64,000 nt of DNA from Pseudovibrio sp. Tun.PSC04-5.I4 (GTDB lineage: Bacteria; Pseudomonadota; Alphaproteobacteria; Rhizobiales; Stappiaceae), in assembly GCF_900104145.1 (NCBI RefSeq), contig NZ_FNLB01000006.1:3635001-3699000 (forward strand), given 5' to 3'. This document shows, in pieces, positions 41,705 through 50,879 of this stretch. How positions within the stretch are numbered: the stretch's first letter is position 1; every line of letters starts with the position of its first letter. The position numbers were made by a program, and so were the translations under genes. The notes below the pieces were generated by a model. The model did not search any database. It was not told the DNA's origin and saw only the letters and a program-made list of their open reading frames with translations.

Positions 41705-43297
41705 ATGGCTCCTAAAGTTCTCATTTCCGATAAACTTTCTCCTGCTGCTGTTCAGATCTTCAAAGATCGTGGTTGCGATGTTGATTTTCTGCCAGATGTT
41801 GGCAAGGACAAAGAAAAGCTCGCTGAAATTATTGGTCAGTATGATGGTCTCGCGATCCGCTCTGCAACCAAAGCGACTGAAAAGATTATTGCAGCTGCGA
41901 CTAACCTGAAGGTTATTGGTCGCGCTGGTATTGGTGTCGACAACGTTGATATTCCTGCGGCAACAGCCAAGGGTATCGTGGTGATGAACACCCCGTTCGG
42001 TAATGCTATTACAACTGCCGAACATGCCATCGCAATGATGTTTGCAGTAACCCGCCAGATCCCAGCCGCTGATGTTTCCACGCAGGGTGGCAAGTGGGAA
42101 AAATCCCGCTTTATGGGGAACGAAGTGACTTCCAAAACACTCGGCCTTGTTGGGTGTGGCAATATTGGTTCTATCGTTGCTGATCGTGCTATCGGTTTGA
42201 AAATGAAGGTTATTGCTTTCGATCCATTCCTGTCCCAAGAACGCGCGATTGATCTTGGCGTTGAGAAAGTTGAGCTGGAAGAGCTTTTCAAGCGGGCTGA
42301 TTTTGTTACGCTGCACACTCCGCTGACAGATCGTACACGTAACATCATTGATGCTGCTGCAATTGAGAGCATGAAAGACGGTGTTTACCTGATCAACTGT
42401 GCGCGTGGAGGTCTCATCGACGAGAACGCTCTTCGTGTTGCGCTTGATAGCGGTAAGGTTGCTGGTGCAGGTGTTGATGTATTCACGGAAGAGCCGGCCA
42501 AGGAAAACATCCTGTTTGGTGCTCCGAACCTCGTTTGTACGCCTCATCTTGGTGCATCTACTGCAGAAGCTCAGGAAAATGTTGCGCTTCAGGTTGCTGA
42601 ACAGATGTCTGACTATCTGGTCAACGGCGCTGTTACCAATGCGCTCAACATGCCATCTATCTCTGCTGAAGAAGCGCCGCGCCTTGCGCCGTTTGTGAAG
42701 TTGGCTGAGCAGCTCGGTTCTTTTGCAGGACAGGCAACGGAAACAGGCATCAAAGGCGTTCGTATTGAATACGAGGGTCATGTTGCTGAAATGAACGTTA
42801 AAGCGATGACAGCGGCAGCGTTGACTGGTGTTTTACGTCCTTTGCTTCAGACTGTGAATATGGTGTCTGCTCCTGAAGTTGCGAGAGAGCGTGGCATTGT
42901 TATTGAAGACGTTCGTCGTCAGCAACACGGCGCTTATGAAAACTACATTCGCCTGACTATCATCACTGAGCGTCAGGAACGCTCTGTTGCTGGTACAGTG
43001 TTTGGTGATGGCAAGCCGCGTATCATCCAGATCAAAGGCATCAACATGGAAGCGGAGCTTGGTGAAAACATGCTCTACGTAACCAATGAAGATAAGCCGG
43101 GCTTTATTGGCCAGCTGGGGTCTATCCTTGGTGATGCGAAGATCAACATTGCGACGTTTAACCTGGGTCGTAAGGTTGAAGGTGAAGAAGCTATCTGTCT
43201 TGTTGAGATCGACGGAAAGCTTCCAGAAACGGCCATTGCAGAGGTTGAGGCTATTCAGCAAGTTAAGCAAGTGAAACTGTTGCATTTTCCTGGATAG
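41705..43297 (+). CDS. serA: D-3-phosphoglycerate dehydrogenase
   Basis: A 530-residue NAD-dependent enzyme, the long form with an intervening domain and a C-terminal ACT domain. The Rossmann motif VGCGNIGSIVADRA starts near 149, and INCARGGLIDENAL plus CTPHLGASTAEAQ carry the catalytic Arg/Glu/His. The ACT domain starts around MLYVTNEDKPGFIGQLGSILGD (about 460 onward) and would bind serine for feedback control. It is the first step of serine synthesis, downstream of serC. Confidence 0.96.
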   Translation: MAPKVLISDKLSPAAVQIFKDRGCDVDFLPDVGKDKEKLAEIIGQYDGLAIRSATKATEKIIAAATNLKVIGRAGIGVDNVDIPAATAKGIVVMNTPFGNAITTAEHAIAMMFAVTRQIPAADVSTQGGKWEKSRFMGNEVTSKTLGLVGCGNIGSIVADRAIGLKMKVIAFDPFLSQERAIDLGVEKVELEELFKRADFVTLHTPLTDRTRNIIDAAAIESMKDGVYLINCARGGLIDENALRVALDSGKVAGAGVDVFTEEPAKENILFGAPNLVCTPHLGASTAEAQENVALQVAEQMSDYLVNGAVTNALNMPSISAEEAPRLAPFVKLAEQLGSFAGQATETGIKGVRIEYEGHVAEMNVKAMTAAALTGVLRPLLQTVNMVSAPEVARERGIVIEDVRRQQHGAYENYIRLTIITERQERSVAGTVFGDGKPRIIQIKGINMEAELGENMLYVTNEDKPGFIGQLGSILGDAKINIATFNLGRKVEGEEAICLVEIDGKLPETAIAEVEAIQQVKQVKLLHFPG

Positions 43298-43317
43298 TAG
43301 CTGTGTGTATTTGAAAT

Positions 43318-43347
43318 CAAAAAGGCGGCCTTCGGGTCGCCTTTTTT
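43318..43347 (+). terminator. Terminator after serA
   Basis: AAAAAGGCGGCC and GGTCGCCTTTTTT arms with a TTCG-type loop; also usable by the convergent EamA gene. Confidence 0.88.
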
Positions 43348-43353
43348 GTCTGT

Positions 43354-44283
43354 TTATCCGGTGTTTTCCTTGGCTTTCTTCATCTGAAGTATGTTCAACT
43401 TCAGCCTACCATCGATAATAAAGAGCGCTGTTGCGATGATGCCCATACCCGCCCATTGATTGAGGGAGAGGGTTTCGCCAAGGAAAGTTGATCCGATTAT
43501 GATTGCCGCGATTGGGACAAGGAAGGCAACTAGAGAAGCCGTGGTCGCGCTGGAATTCTTGATCACGTGGATGAACAGCAGGAACGGTAAAGCGGTGTTG
43601 AAGACCGCTAAAATGACAACGTAATACCAGACCTCAACAGGAGCAGTTGTGATTTCTCCCAAGTCAAATACCCAGGGCAAAACCGGCAGTAAAGCAAGTG
43701 AGGCTGCTGTCATTTGGCCTGCTGTAATTGTAATGGGCGGAATGTGGCTGAGCTTCCGAGCCAGCATATTTGCCGATGCATAAGAAAGCGAGCCTAGAAG
43801 ACAGGCGAGCTGTGGGACAATCAGATCAGTGCTTCCATTGAAGCTGGTAAAGCCAATTGTTACCACGACACCGAATGCACCGATAATGCAGCCGAACAAC
43901 TTGGCAAGTGTAATGCGTTCATCCGGGATCACGAACTGGGCCAGAATGACGGTGTAGATTGGCACTGTAGCGTTGAGGATGGACGCCAGCGAGCCGGTGA
44001 TTTGCAATTGCGCCCAGAAGAATAGAGAAAAGGGCAGGGCGGTTGCCAGAACACCCAGAAGGGAAATCAAGAGGAGGTCGTGTCGTGTTTTGGGAAGAGG
44101 TACACGAAAAAAGATCCCGATAATCGTCAGGATTACTGCGGCGAGTGAAACCCGCATGAATACAAGAACAACCGGTGTGACATGAATAATTGTCAGATTT
44201 GTTATTGTGAAGCTGGACCCCCAAAGAAGGGCGCAGGTGAAAAGCATTGCCCAAATTGATAGTGAGGTCTGTTCGGCTTTCAT
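43354..44283 (-). CDS. EamA/DMT-family transporter, first paralogue
   Basis: A 309-residue transporter with ten predicted helices and the two EamA repeats: LLWGSSFTITNLTIIHVTPVVLVFMRVSLAA at the start and VVILAVFNTALPFLLFIHVIKNSSATTASLVAFLVPIAAIIIGSTFLGE in the second half. Substrates of this superfamily include amino acids and metabolites; none can be assigned. It is the downstream member of a tandem pair with 44387-45307 on the same strand, 104 nt apart. Confidence 0.88.
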   Translation of the reverse strand: MKAEQTSLSIWAMLFTCALLWGSSFTITNLTIIHVTPVVLVFMRVSLAAVILTIIGIFFRVPLPKTRHDLLLISLLGVLATALPFSLFFWAQLQITGSLASILNATVPIYTVILAQFVIPDERITLAKLFGCIIGAFGVVVTIGFTSFNGSTDLIVPQLACLLGSLSYASANMLARKLSHIPPITITAGQMTAASLALLPVLPWVFDLGEITTAPVEVWYYVVILAVFNTALPFLLFIHVIKNSSATTASLVAFLVPIAAIIIGSTFLGETLSLNQWAGMGIIATALFIIDGRLKLNILQMKKAKENTG

Positions 44284-44386
44284 ACTATGTCTTTCAATGA
44301 AAAATAAAGGGATGACGGTGATCCATCATCCCGTAAGAATACTTACATATTCTGTGTCAGCTCCAAACACGCATTGCAAGTGAACT

Positions 44387-45307
44387 TTATGAGACCGGCT
44401 GCTGCTTGCGTGTTGGTCTGGTCGTCAGGCGACCATCCATCAGGAGGAGCGCGATAACAATTGCCGCCATCCCGGCCCAATGGTTTGCTTCCAGACGTTC
44501 ACCCAGAAAAATGGTCCCGAGTAGAATTGCGCTGACTGGGATGAGGAAGGTGACCATGGATGTGTTGGTTGCACCTGCCAATTGATAAAGCTTGAAGAAG
44601 GCAAGGTAGGCAAGCGCTGTACAGAAGACAGCGAGTGTCCCAACGCTGCCCCAGATGTGAACGGAGACCTGACCCAAGCTTTCTAGGGGTACAGTGAGAA
44701 TAATGACCGGCAGCAACAGGAGGCTGGATGCTGTGAGCTGCCCTGTGGCAATGGATGCGGGCGCAATACCCTTAAACCGTCTGATATAAAACCCAGCGAA
44801 TGCGTAGGAAAGAGCGGCGCCCAATACTGCGAGTTGAGGCAGAACAGTCTCTCCACTTCCTGCCAATGCGTCTTGTCCTATCAATATTCCAACGCCTACA
44901 ACTCCCAATGCTCCCGCGAATATTTTCACGGAGGTGAGCTTTTCATCCTTGGTAAGGACCTGCATGACGAGCATGGTGAAAATTGGTGTGAAAGCGTTGA
45001 GGATAGATGCAAGACCGGAGGCAATGTATTGCTGCCCCCAAAAGATCAGCGTGAACGGTACTATATTGTTTATGGAGCCCAGAACCAGAAATCTGAGGGC
45101 CCATTTTAAGGAGAGTGGAAATTGGGTTTTAGTCAGCACTACGAAAACCCAAAGTGTAATCGCTGCGATTGTCACGCGGAAGTAGACAAGCGTTATGGGT
45201 TGCAGCTCACTGACTGCGATTTTTCCCAGAAAAAACGCACCACCCCACAGCCCCGCTATAAAGATCAGGAGTGACCATGCTGTGAGTGTCATGCGTTGTG
45301 AAGCCAT
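44387..45307 (-). CDS. EamA/DMT-family transporter, second paralogue
   Basis: A 306-residue ten-helix transporter with GLWGGAFFLGKIAVSELQPITLVYFRV at the start and the second EamA repeat ending LIPVSAILLGTIFLGERLEANHWAGM. Clearly related to its downstream neighbour along the whole length, so a tandem duplication is likely. The ATG at 45307 has AGG eight bases upstream and is preferred to a TTG at 45322. The substrate is unknown. Confidence 0.88.
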   Translation of the reverse strand: MASQRMTLTAWSLLIFIAGLWGGAFFLGKIAVSELQPITLVYFRVTIAAITLWVFVVLTKTQFPLSLKWALRFLVLGSINNIVPFTLIFWGQQYIASGLASILNAFTPIFTMLVMQVLTKDEKLTSVKIFAGALGVVGVGILIGQDALAGSGETVLPQLAVLGAALSYAFAGFYIRRFKGIAPASIATGQLTASSLLLLPVIILTVPLESLGQVSVHIWGSVGTLAVFCTALAYLAFFKLYQLAGATNTSMVTFLIPVSAILLGTIFLGERLEANHWAGMAAIVIALLLMDGRLTTRPTRKQQPVS

Positions 45308-45680
45308 AGAATATGCCTGCAATTTTCTGAGTTAAATGAATGAAGGGAACGCCTTAGTGTGCGATGTCCTCATTTGGATGAAGGCAAAGTAGATGGACCT
45401 GAGCATGCCAGCCACCCGAAATGCGAGCAATCTGAATGAACTAAATAATGGAGTGAGAACTTCTCTTAAAACAAACAGCATTTATGTCTTTGAATGACTC
45501 GTCATTCGCCTTCTTTGAGACTATAAGGGCCTGTAACTATGCCCCGGAATCTGATCCGGGGTTTCTTATGTTGTCTCTCGCGATTTGCATTCTAGCTGGC
45601 AAGTCACTTTACGCAGTAAAAGCAAATCGAATGACGGTGTGTTTGAAATACGCCGGCAGCCGCAGGAGGGCTGAAATACC
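45308..45680. other. Divergent region upstream of purA with a hairpin
   Basis: No gene is supported. A stem CCCCGGA (45542-45548) with TCCGGGG (45555-45561), followed by TTTCTT, lies 113 nt before purA and resembles an intrinsic terminator or attenuator. The rest is likely promoter DNA for purA and the transporter gene. Confidence 0.5.
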
Positions 45681-46973
45681 ATGGCCAACGTTGTCGTAGT
45701 TGGGTCACAATGGGGTGACGAAGGTAAGGGTAAACTTGTTGACTGGCTTTCTGAGCAAGCTGATATAGTTATACGCTTCCAGGGTGGACACAATGCAGGC
45801 CACACGCTTGTTATTGACGGCACGAGCTACAAGTTGGCACTGCTGCCATCTGGTGTTGTGCGCGGCAAGCTCTCTGTCATCGGCAATGGTGTTGTGATTG
45901 ATCCTCATGCACTGGTGGCTGAAATTGCGCGTCTTGGAGCGCAGGGTGTTATAGTCACTCCAGAAATTTTGCGTGTTGCTGACAATGCCACACTTATTTT
46001 ATCTTTGCACCGCGAGCTTGATGCTCTGCGTGAAGATGCTAGCCCAGTTGGTACCAAAATCGGTACAACAAAGCGTGGCATCGGCCCTGCATATGAGGAT
46101 AAGGTTGGCCGCCGTGCGATCCGCGTGATGGACCTTGCAAACCTGAGCACGCTGCCTGCGAAGATCGATCGTCTGCTGGTACACCACAACGCAATCCTGC
46201 GTGGCCTTGGCCGTGAAGAAATTGCTGCAGAGACGATCTACAATGAGCTGGAAAGCGTTGCAGACCAGATCCTGCCGTTCATGGAAAAAGCCTGGTACAT
46301 GCTCGACAAAGCTCGCCGTGAAGGTAAGCGTTTGTTGTTTGAGGGTGCTCAGGGTGCTTTGCTCGATAATGACCACGGAACATATCCGTTTGTAACCTCT
46401 TCCAATACAGTTGCTGGTCAGGCTGCTGCCGGGAGTGGTCTTGGTCCAAACTCCATCGATTATGTTCTGGGTATCACCAAAGCTTACACCACGCGTGTAG
46501 GTGAAGGACCGTTCCCAACTGAACAGCAGAACGAGATTGGTGATTTCCTTGGTACCAAGGGTCATGAATTTGGAACAAACACGGGCCGTCGTCGTCGGTG
46601 TGGCTGGTTTGATGCAGTGATTGTCCGCCAAACCATTTGCACCAGTGGAATCACTGGGATTGCATTGACAAAGCTTGACGTTTTGGATGGACTGGATGAA
46701 ATTAAGATTTGTGTTGGTTATGAGCTAGATGGTGAGCGAATCGATTACCTCCCAGCATCTCAGGGTGCTCAAGCACGGGTTGTTCCAATTTATGAAACCC
46801 TGCCTGGTTGGAAAGAGTCGACACGAGGCGCTCGCACTTGGGCTGAATTGCCTGCACAGGCTGTGAAATACGTACGGCATGTTGAAGAGCTTATTGGTGC
46901 ACCTGTTGCTCTGTTATCAACAAGTCCTGAACGTGATGACACAATTCTGGTTCAAAATCCCTTCCAGGATTAA
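45681..46973 (+). CDS. purA: Adenylosuccinate synthetase
   Basis: A 430-residue GTP-dependent enzyme joining IMP and aspartate in AMP synthesis. The P-loop-like GSQWGDEGKGK lies at 8-18, followed by GGHNAGHTL, and the catalytic/IMP region includes GTTKRGIGPAYEDK and the GTP base motif TKLDVLDGLD. Full length. AGGAGGG precedes the ATG. It is followed 37 nt later by a conserved membrane protein gene. Confidence 0.97.
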   Translation: MANVVVVGSQWGDEGKGKLVDWLSEQADIVIRFQGGHNAGHTLVIDGTSYKLALLPSGVVRGKLSVIGNGVVIDPHALVAEIARLGAQGVIVTPEILRVADNATLILSLHRELDALREDASPVGTKIGTTKRGIGPAYEDKVGRRAIRVMDLANLSTLPAKIDRLLVHHNAILRGLGREEIAAETIYNELESVADQILPFMEKAWYMLDKARREGKRLLFEGAQGALLDNDHGTYPFVTSSNTVAGQAAAGSGLGPNSIDYVLGITKAYTTRVGEGPFPTEQQNEIGDFLGTKGHEFGTNTGRRRRCGWFDAVIVRQTICTSGITGIALTKLDVLDGLDEIKICVGYELDGERIDYLPASQGAQARVVPIYETLPGWKESTRGARTWAELPAQAVKYVRHVEELIGAPVALLSTSPERDDTILVQNPFQD

Positions 46974-47010
46974 GTCAGGAAATGAAGCTTTGGGGGCATT
47001 GGGCAGTTAA

Positions 47011-48753
47011 ATGGCGGACTACAATTCCGTTCTAAGAAAAGCGGTCTCTGGTTTACAAGAGAACACTGGCTCAGCCAGACGTGCTGTTTATCAACGCGCG
47101 CGTAATGCTATTGTAAAGCAGCTTAAAAGCTATGATCCGCCGCTTACGCCCTCCCAAATCACTGAGGAGCAGCTGAAGCTTGAAGAAGCGATCCGCAAGG
47201 TCGAAGCGGAAGCTGCTCGTGAGTCACTCGGATTGGGGCGGCCAAAAGCCGCTCCTGCTGCGCCTGCGGGGCAACCTGTTCCGCGTGCGCCGTCTACACG
47301 AACACCGCAAGCGGGTCCTTCCGCTCCAGAAACACCAGCATCTGCCGGGCCTAAAGCACCTCCGCATAAAACTGATGTGTTTAAGGAAGCGGTTCGCGCT
47401 GCTCAAGATCTTGGCAATGCTGCACATCAGGCCAATCAAATTGCCCGCGATCAGCTGCCGGGAGCTTCCAAAGCGCGCCGTGAACCAGAGCTTGATGGTA
47501 TGGGTGATAGCGGGACACGTGAGCCTGCTTCCTCGCTTCCGACCAAGGGGTCTGTAAAAACAAATGCGGAAGAGCGTGCCTGGGTTCCAGGTGAAGCACG
47601 CCGCACAAAGTTGGAAACACGCTCTAAGTCGGCTCCTGAAATTGAGGAGCCTGCGAAGGTTGCGCCAAAGGCTGGCCGCAAACCTGCCTCCTCTCGCAAG
47701 CCTGTTGTTGCGCAACGTGTTGGCGATGCGATTGAGCAGGAAGAAGGCTTGAAGCCTTCTAACACACGCCGTTTTGTGAGCATGATTATTGTCTTACTTC
47801 TCATTCTCGGCGCAGCTGCTGGCGTTTACAGTCAGCGTGATCTGATTTTATCAACATTGTTGCCTGTTGAAGGTGCTGATAGTTCTGAGACGATTGGCAC
47901 GCCAATCGATGAGAATGAACCTCTTCGTGTTGAGCCTGAACGGTCTCCAAAAAAGAATACAGAACGCCTGTTGGAACCGGAAGATGGGGCCATGGTCTCG
48001 CCTGATGCGACGCGCGTGACAACGACGCGAATTACGCGAAATTCCTCGAGCGCGACGCCAGCTGAACCTGCAAGCGGCACGTCTCCGGCCAAAGTTGTTG
48101 GCACGCGTGAAACAGCTGTTCCAGTTGCGCAAGTATTGCCGGTGAAAGAGCCTGAGCAACAGAACGCGGCCGTAAAAACCAATTCGGTGCCTCGGGCTGA
48201 GACGATTACAACTCAGGCCACCGTTTCTCCTGTTGCCCAGCAGAGCATCCTTTATGAGGAAGCTTTGACGCAAGGGGCGTCCGGGTCAGCATCGCGCGGC
48301 AATGTGGTCTGGTCTTTGGAAGACTCTGATGGCGCTTCTATGATTAAGGCTGTCGCGTCACTGCCTTCCCGCAATTTATCTGTCGAGATGACGCTGAAGC
48401 CGAACAACGACAAATCTTTGCCAGCAAGTCACCTTTTGGAGTTGAACTTCATGTTCCCGGAAGGGTTTGACGGCAAGGGCGTTGAAAAGGTTCCGGGCCT
48501 GATCATGAAGAAAACTGAATCTGAAGCTGGTGATCCATTGGATGGGGCAGCAGTTAAAGTCTCGGATACACTGTTCTGGATCGCTCTTTCCGACAGTGAA
48601 GAGGAAAAAACGAAGAATTTGAAGCGGCTTATGGAGCGTGAGTGGATTGATGTTCCATTGCTTTACAACAGTGGTCGTCGTGCAATGCTTACCTTTGAAA
48701 AAGGTGTGAGCGGCAACAAAGTTATCGCACAGGCAATTCAGAGCTGGAAGTAA
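47011..48753 (+). CDS. Single-pass membrane protein with disordered regions, downstream of purA
   Basis: A 580-residue protein. The N-terminal 70 residues (NSVLRKAVSGLQENTGSARR, YDPPLTPSQITEEQLKLEEAIRKVE) form a conserved helical domain seen near purA in Hyphomicrobiales. A Pro/Ala/Lys-rich disordered part follows (about 75-250). One helix (about 255-275, MIIVLLLILGAAAGVYS) crosses the membrane. A second disordered part is periplasmic (about 280-420), and a compact C-terminal domain (about 425-580) begins SILYEEAL and contains GNVVWSLED. No enzymatic motif is seen. Function unknown. Confidence 0.75.
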   Translation: MADYNSVLRKAVSGLQENTGSARRAVYQRARNAIVKQLKSYDPPLTPSQITEEQLKLEEAIRKVEAEAARESLGLGRPKAAPAAPAGQPVPRAPSTRTPQAGPSAPETPASAGPKAPPHKTDVFKEAVRAAQDLGNAAHQANQIARDQLPGASKARREPELDGMGDSGTREPASSLPTKGSVKTNAEERAWVPGEARRTKLETRSKSAPEIEEPAKVAPKAGRKPASSRKPVVAQRVGDAIEQEEGLKPSNTRRFVSMIIVLLLILGAAAGVYSQRDLILSTLLPVEGADSSETIGTPIDENEPLRVEPERSPKKNTERLLEPEDGAMVSPDATRVTTTRITRNSSSATPAEPASGTSPAKVVGTRETAVPVAQVLPVKEPEQQNAAVKTNSVPRAETITTQATVSPVAQQSILYEEALTQGASGSASRGNVVWSLEDSDGASMIKAVASLPSRNLSVEMTLKPNNDKSLPASHLLELNFMFPEGFDGKGVEKVPGLIMKKTESEAGDPLDGAAVKVSDTLFWIALSDSEEEKTKNLKRLMEREWIDVPLLYNSGRRAMLTFEKGVSGNKVIAQAIQSWK

Positions 48754-48884
48754 CCTGATTTCAGCAATTTAGACAAATTTTGAAAGGCCCTTCCTTGTTT
48801 TGAGGTGGGGTCTTTTCCATTGCAGTTGTCCCCCGGGTTTGAAAATCTCCTTGCAAACTTTCGTAGAAACGCGCATGTTCCTCG

Positions 48885-48978
48885 CTATTCCGAGGGGTGC
48901 TTTTCTTTGAAAAGCTGAGATTGCCATGAGCTAACCCTTTGAACCTGATCCGGGTAATTCCGGCGAAGGGACGGGACC
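48885..48978 (+). promoter_or_regulatory. TPP riboswitch aptamer
   Basis: The THI-box consensus is present in order: GAGGGGTGC, GCTGAGAT, ACCCTTTGAACCTGATC, GGGTAATTCCGGCGAAGGGA. P1 can close between TTCCG (48888-48892) and CGGGA (48972-48976). It binds thiamine pyrophosphate and lies upstream of the thiX-thiY transporter genes. Confidence 0.95.
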
Positions 48979-48989
48979 TGAGCCATTAT

Positions 48990-49031
48990 TCCCGGATCTC
49001 CATGTTTGCAAGTTGCTGACCTAGGAGATCC
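48990..49031 (+). promoter_or_regulatory. Expression platform of the TPP riboswitch
   Basis: GGATCTCC (48994-49001) pairs perfectly with GGAGATCC (49024-49031), burying the AGGAG ribosome binding site of the 34-codon ORF. TCCCG (48990-48994) can instead pair with CGGGA (48972-48976), the 3' strand of P1, and competes at base 48994, a plausible ligand-controlled choice. No T tract follows, so translational control is favoured. Confidence 0.7.
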
Positions 49032-49032
49032 T

Positions 49033-49137
49033 ATGTTTAAAAATTCCATGAGAGCCATAAAGAGCTCCGCTGTTTTGAAAGCGTCCCGAGCTTTCAATTG
49101 GGCCTTAATCCCTTCTTGTGAGGGGGTGGAATGCTGA
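49033..49137 (+). CDS. 34-residue leader ORF between TPP riboswitch and thiX
   Basis: ATG at 49033 with AGGAG at 49023-49027 and the usual spacing; 34 codons, then TGA at 49135-49137, overlapping the thiX start by 7 nt. The product begins MFKNSMRAIKSSAVLKASRA and ends PSCEGVEC; it is basic, with no membrane helix or known motif. Its ribosome binding site, not that of thiX, is the one hidden by the riboswitch hairpin. It could be a coupling cistron that opens thiX, a small functional protein, or the remnant of a lost gene. It is too short for routine annotation. Confidence 0.6.
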   Translation: MFKNSMRAIKSSAVLKASRAFNWALIPSCEGVEC

Positions 49138-49889
49138 AGCGAGTTCTTAAACGTGTTTCCCGGACAGTATTCGGGTTGTTGGTTTTTGTTGTGCTGTGGG
49201 ATGTAGTGGTTCGGATTTGGGAGATCCCTCCGTTTCTATTGCCGCCTCCGGCTGCGGTTTACATCGCCTTTCTCAACCAAGGTGCTTTTTTGCTGCATCA
49301 TGCAAGCATCACGGCTTATGAAACACTTCTGGGTTTCATTTTTGGCGTGAGTGCAGGGGCGTCTTTGGCTCTGTTGCTGAGTATGTCGCACAAAGCGCGT
49401 CAGTTTTTGTTACCTCCTATTACAGCCACTCAATCTCTTCCTGTGTTTGCGATCGCACCCTTGCTGGTGTTGTGGTTTGGCTTTGGCCTCGCCTCAAAGG
49501 TCGTGATGGCGGTTCTTGTCATCTTCTTTTCTGTGACCTCGACGTTTTATGACGGGTTGCGGCGAACAGATTTTGCTCTGCTGGATCTTGGGAAACTGCA
49601 CCGGCTTAACCGGTGGCAAACACTCCGTTTTATTCGTATTCCAGCCGCGTTACCTTCGCTGGCCTCTGGTATGCGGATTGCAGCGGTGTTTGCGCCAATT
49701 GGTGCGGTGGTTGGTGAATGGGTTGGTGCAAAAGGTGGATTGGCTTTCATCATGCTGCAGGCAAATGCGCGGATGCAGACGGCGACGATGTTTGCAGCGC
49801 TGATTTTGCTTGCGGTGATGGTTTTGGGCCTTCGGGCCATTGTTGAATTTGCCACTTCTCGGATGATCTACTGGCAAAAAGAGATTTAG
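49131..49889 (+). CDS. thiX: ABC transporter permease of thiamine/HMP precursor uptake (ThiX-like)
   Basis: A 252-residue inner-membrane permease of the SsuC/TauC/ThiX type. About six helices are present, with the cytosolic EAA-type loop DLGKLHRLNRWQTLRFIRIPAALPSLASGMRIA and the later VVGEWVGAKGGLAFIMLQA. AGGGGG is 4 nt before the ATG. Its control by a TPP riboswitch and the ThiY-like binding protein downstream indicate uptake of hydroxymethylpyrimidine or its formylamino precursor. No ATPase gene (thiZ) lies in the operon. Confidence 0.88.
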   Translation: MLKRVLKRVSRTVFGLLVFVVLWDVVVRIWEIPPFLLPPPAAVYIAFLNQGAFLLHHASITAYETLLGFIFGVSAGASLALLLSMSHKARQFLLPPITATQSLPVFAIAPLLVLWFGFGLASKVVMAVLVIFFSVTSTFYDGLRRTDFALLDLGKLHRLNRWQTLRFIRIPAALPSLASGMRIAAVFAPIGAVVGEWVGAKGGLAFIMLQANARMQTATMFAALILLAVMVLGLRAIVEFATSRMIYWQKEI

Positions 49890-49909
49890 ATCTCAGAGTA
49901 TGAGGACGT

Positions 49910-50854
49910 ATGTCTATGAAAAAACTGGGTATGTTGTTTGGGGCAGCGCTGCTTGCCAGTACGCTTCAGGTACAGGCTTCTGATAAGCTGACTGTGTTGT
50001 TGGATTGGTTTGCGAACGCCGACCACGCGCCAATTATCGTTGCGCAGGCACGTGGTTTCTTTGAAAAAGAAGGCCTTGATGTTGAGCTGATTGAGCCAGC
50101 TGATCCTTCTATGCCACCAAAGCTTGTTGCAGCAGGACAGGGCGATATTGCCGTCTCCTATCAGCAGACGCTTCACCCGCAAATCGATGCGGGTCTGCCT
50201 TTGGTGCGTATCGGGACACTGGTTGCCACGCCGCTTAACACTCTGATTGTTCTGGAAAATGGGCCGATCAAGACATTGGCTGACCTTAAAGGCAAGCGTA
50301 TTGGTTATTCTACCTCCGGCTTTGAAAGTGCGATGTTGGGCAAGATGCTGTCCAGCGCTGGCGTTTCGATTGATGATGTTGAGCTGATCAATGTGAACTT
50401 CTCTCTGTCTCCTGCTTTGATGGCTGGCCAGGTTGATGCGGTGATTGGCGGCTACCGTAACTTTGAGCTGAACCAGATGGAAATTGAAGGCGCGAAAGGC
50501 CGTGCGTTCTACCCGGAAGAGAATGGCGTGCCGGTTTATGATGAGCTGATTTATGTGGCTCACAAAGACAAACTGGATGATCCACGCCTGAAGAAATTCA
50601 TCAATGCGATTGAAGCGGCAACCGTTTACCTGCTCAACAACCCTGATGACTCATGGAAAGGCTTCCTTGAGGTTTACCCAAATCTTGATGATGAGCTGAA
50701 CAAGCGAGCATGGGCCGATACTTTGCCACGCTTCGCAAGCCGCCCAGCTGCCATGGACAATGGTCGTTATGAGCGTTTTGCGAACTTCTTGCTGGAGCAG
50801 GGGTTGATTAAAACAGCTCCCCCTGTTGAGACCTACGCAGTTGAATTGCGCTAA
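49910..50854 (+). CDS. thiY: Thiamine-precursor ABC transporter binding protein (ThiY, NMT1/THI5 family)
   Basis: A 314-residue periplasmic binding protein. The signal peptide ends near VQA-S (about 24-26). The NMT1/THI5 fold starts LTVLLDWFANADHAPIIVAQARGFFEKEGLDVELIEPADPSMPPKLVAAGQGDIAVSYQQ, the ThiY signature for formylaminopyrimidine-type ligands. Starts at 49910 or 49916 are both served by GAGGA. It lies 20 nt after thiX and is followed by a terminator. Confidence 0.92.
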   Translation: MSMKKLGMLFGAALLASTLQVQASDKLTVLLDWFANADHAPIIVAQARGFFEKEGLDVELIEPADPSMPPKLVAAGQGDIAVSYQQTLHPQIDAGLPLVRIGTLVATPLNTLIVLENGPIKTLADLKGKRIGYSTSGFESAMLGKMLSSAGVSIDDVELINVNFSLSPALMAGQVDAVIGGYRNFELNQMEIEGAKGRAFYPEENGVPVYDELIYVAHKDKLDDPRLKKFINAIEAATVYLLNNPDDSWKGFLEVYPNLDDELNKRAWADTLPRFASRPAAMDNGRYERFANFLLEQGLIKTAPPVETYAVELR

Positions 50855-50879
50855 GGCTTCTAAGTCTAAACTAAATATT

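Noticed and set aside
41681..42781. 366-codon minus-strand frame opposite serA
   Set aside because: Antisense shadow of serA; His/Cys/Asn-rich translation typical of such shadows.
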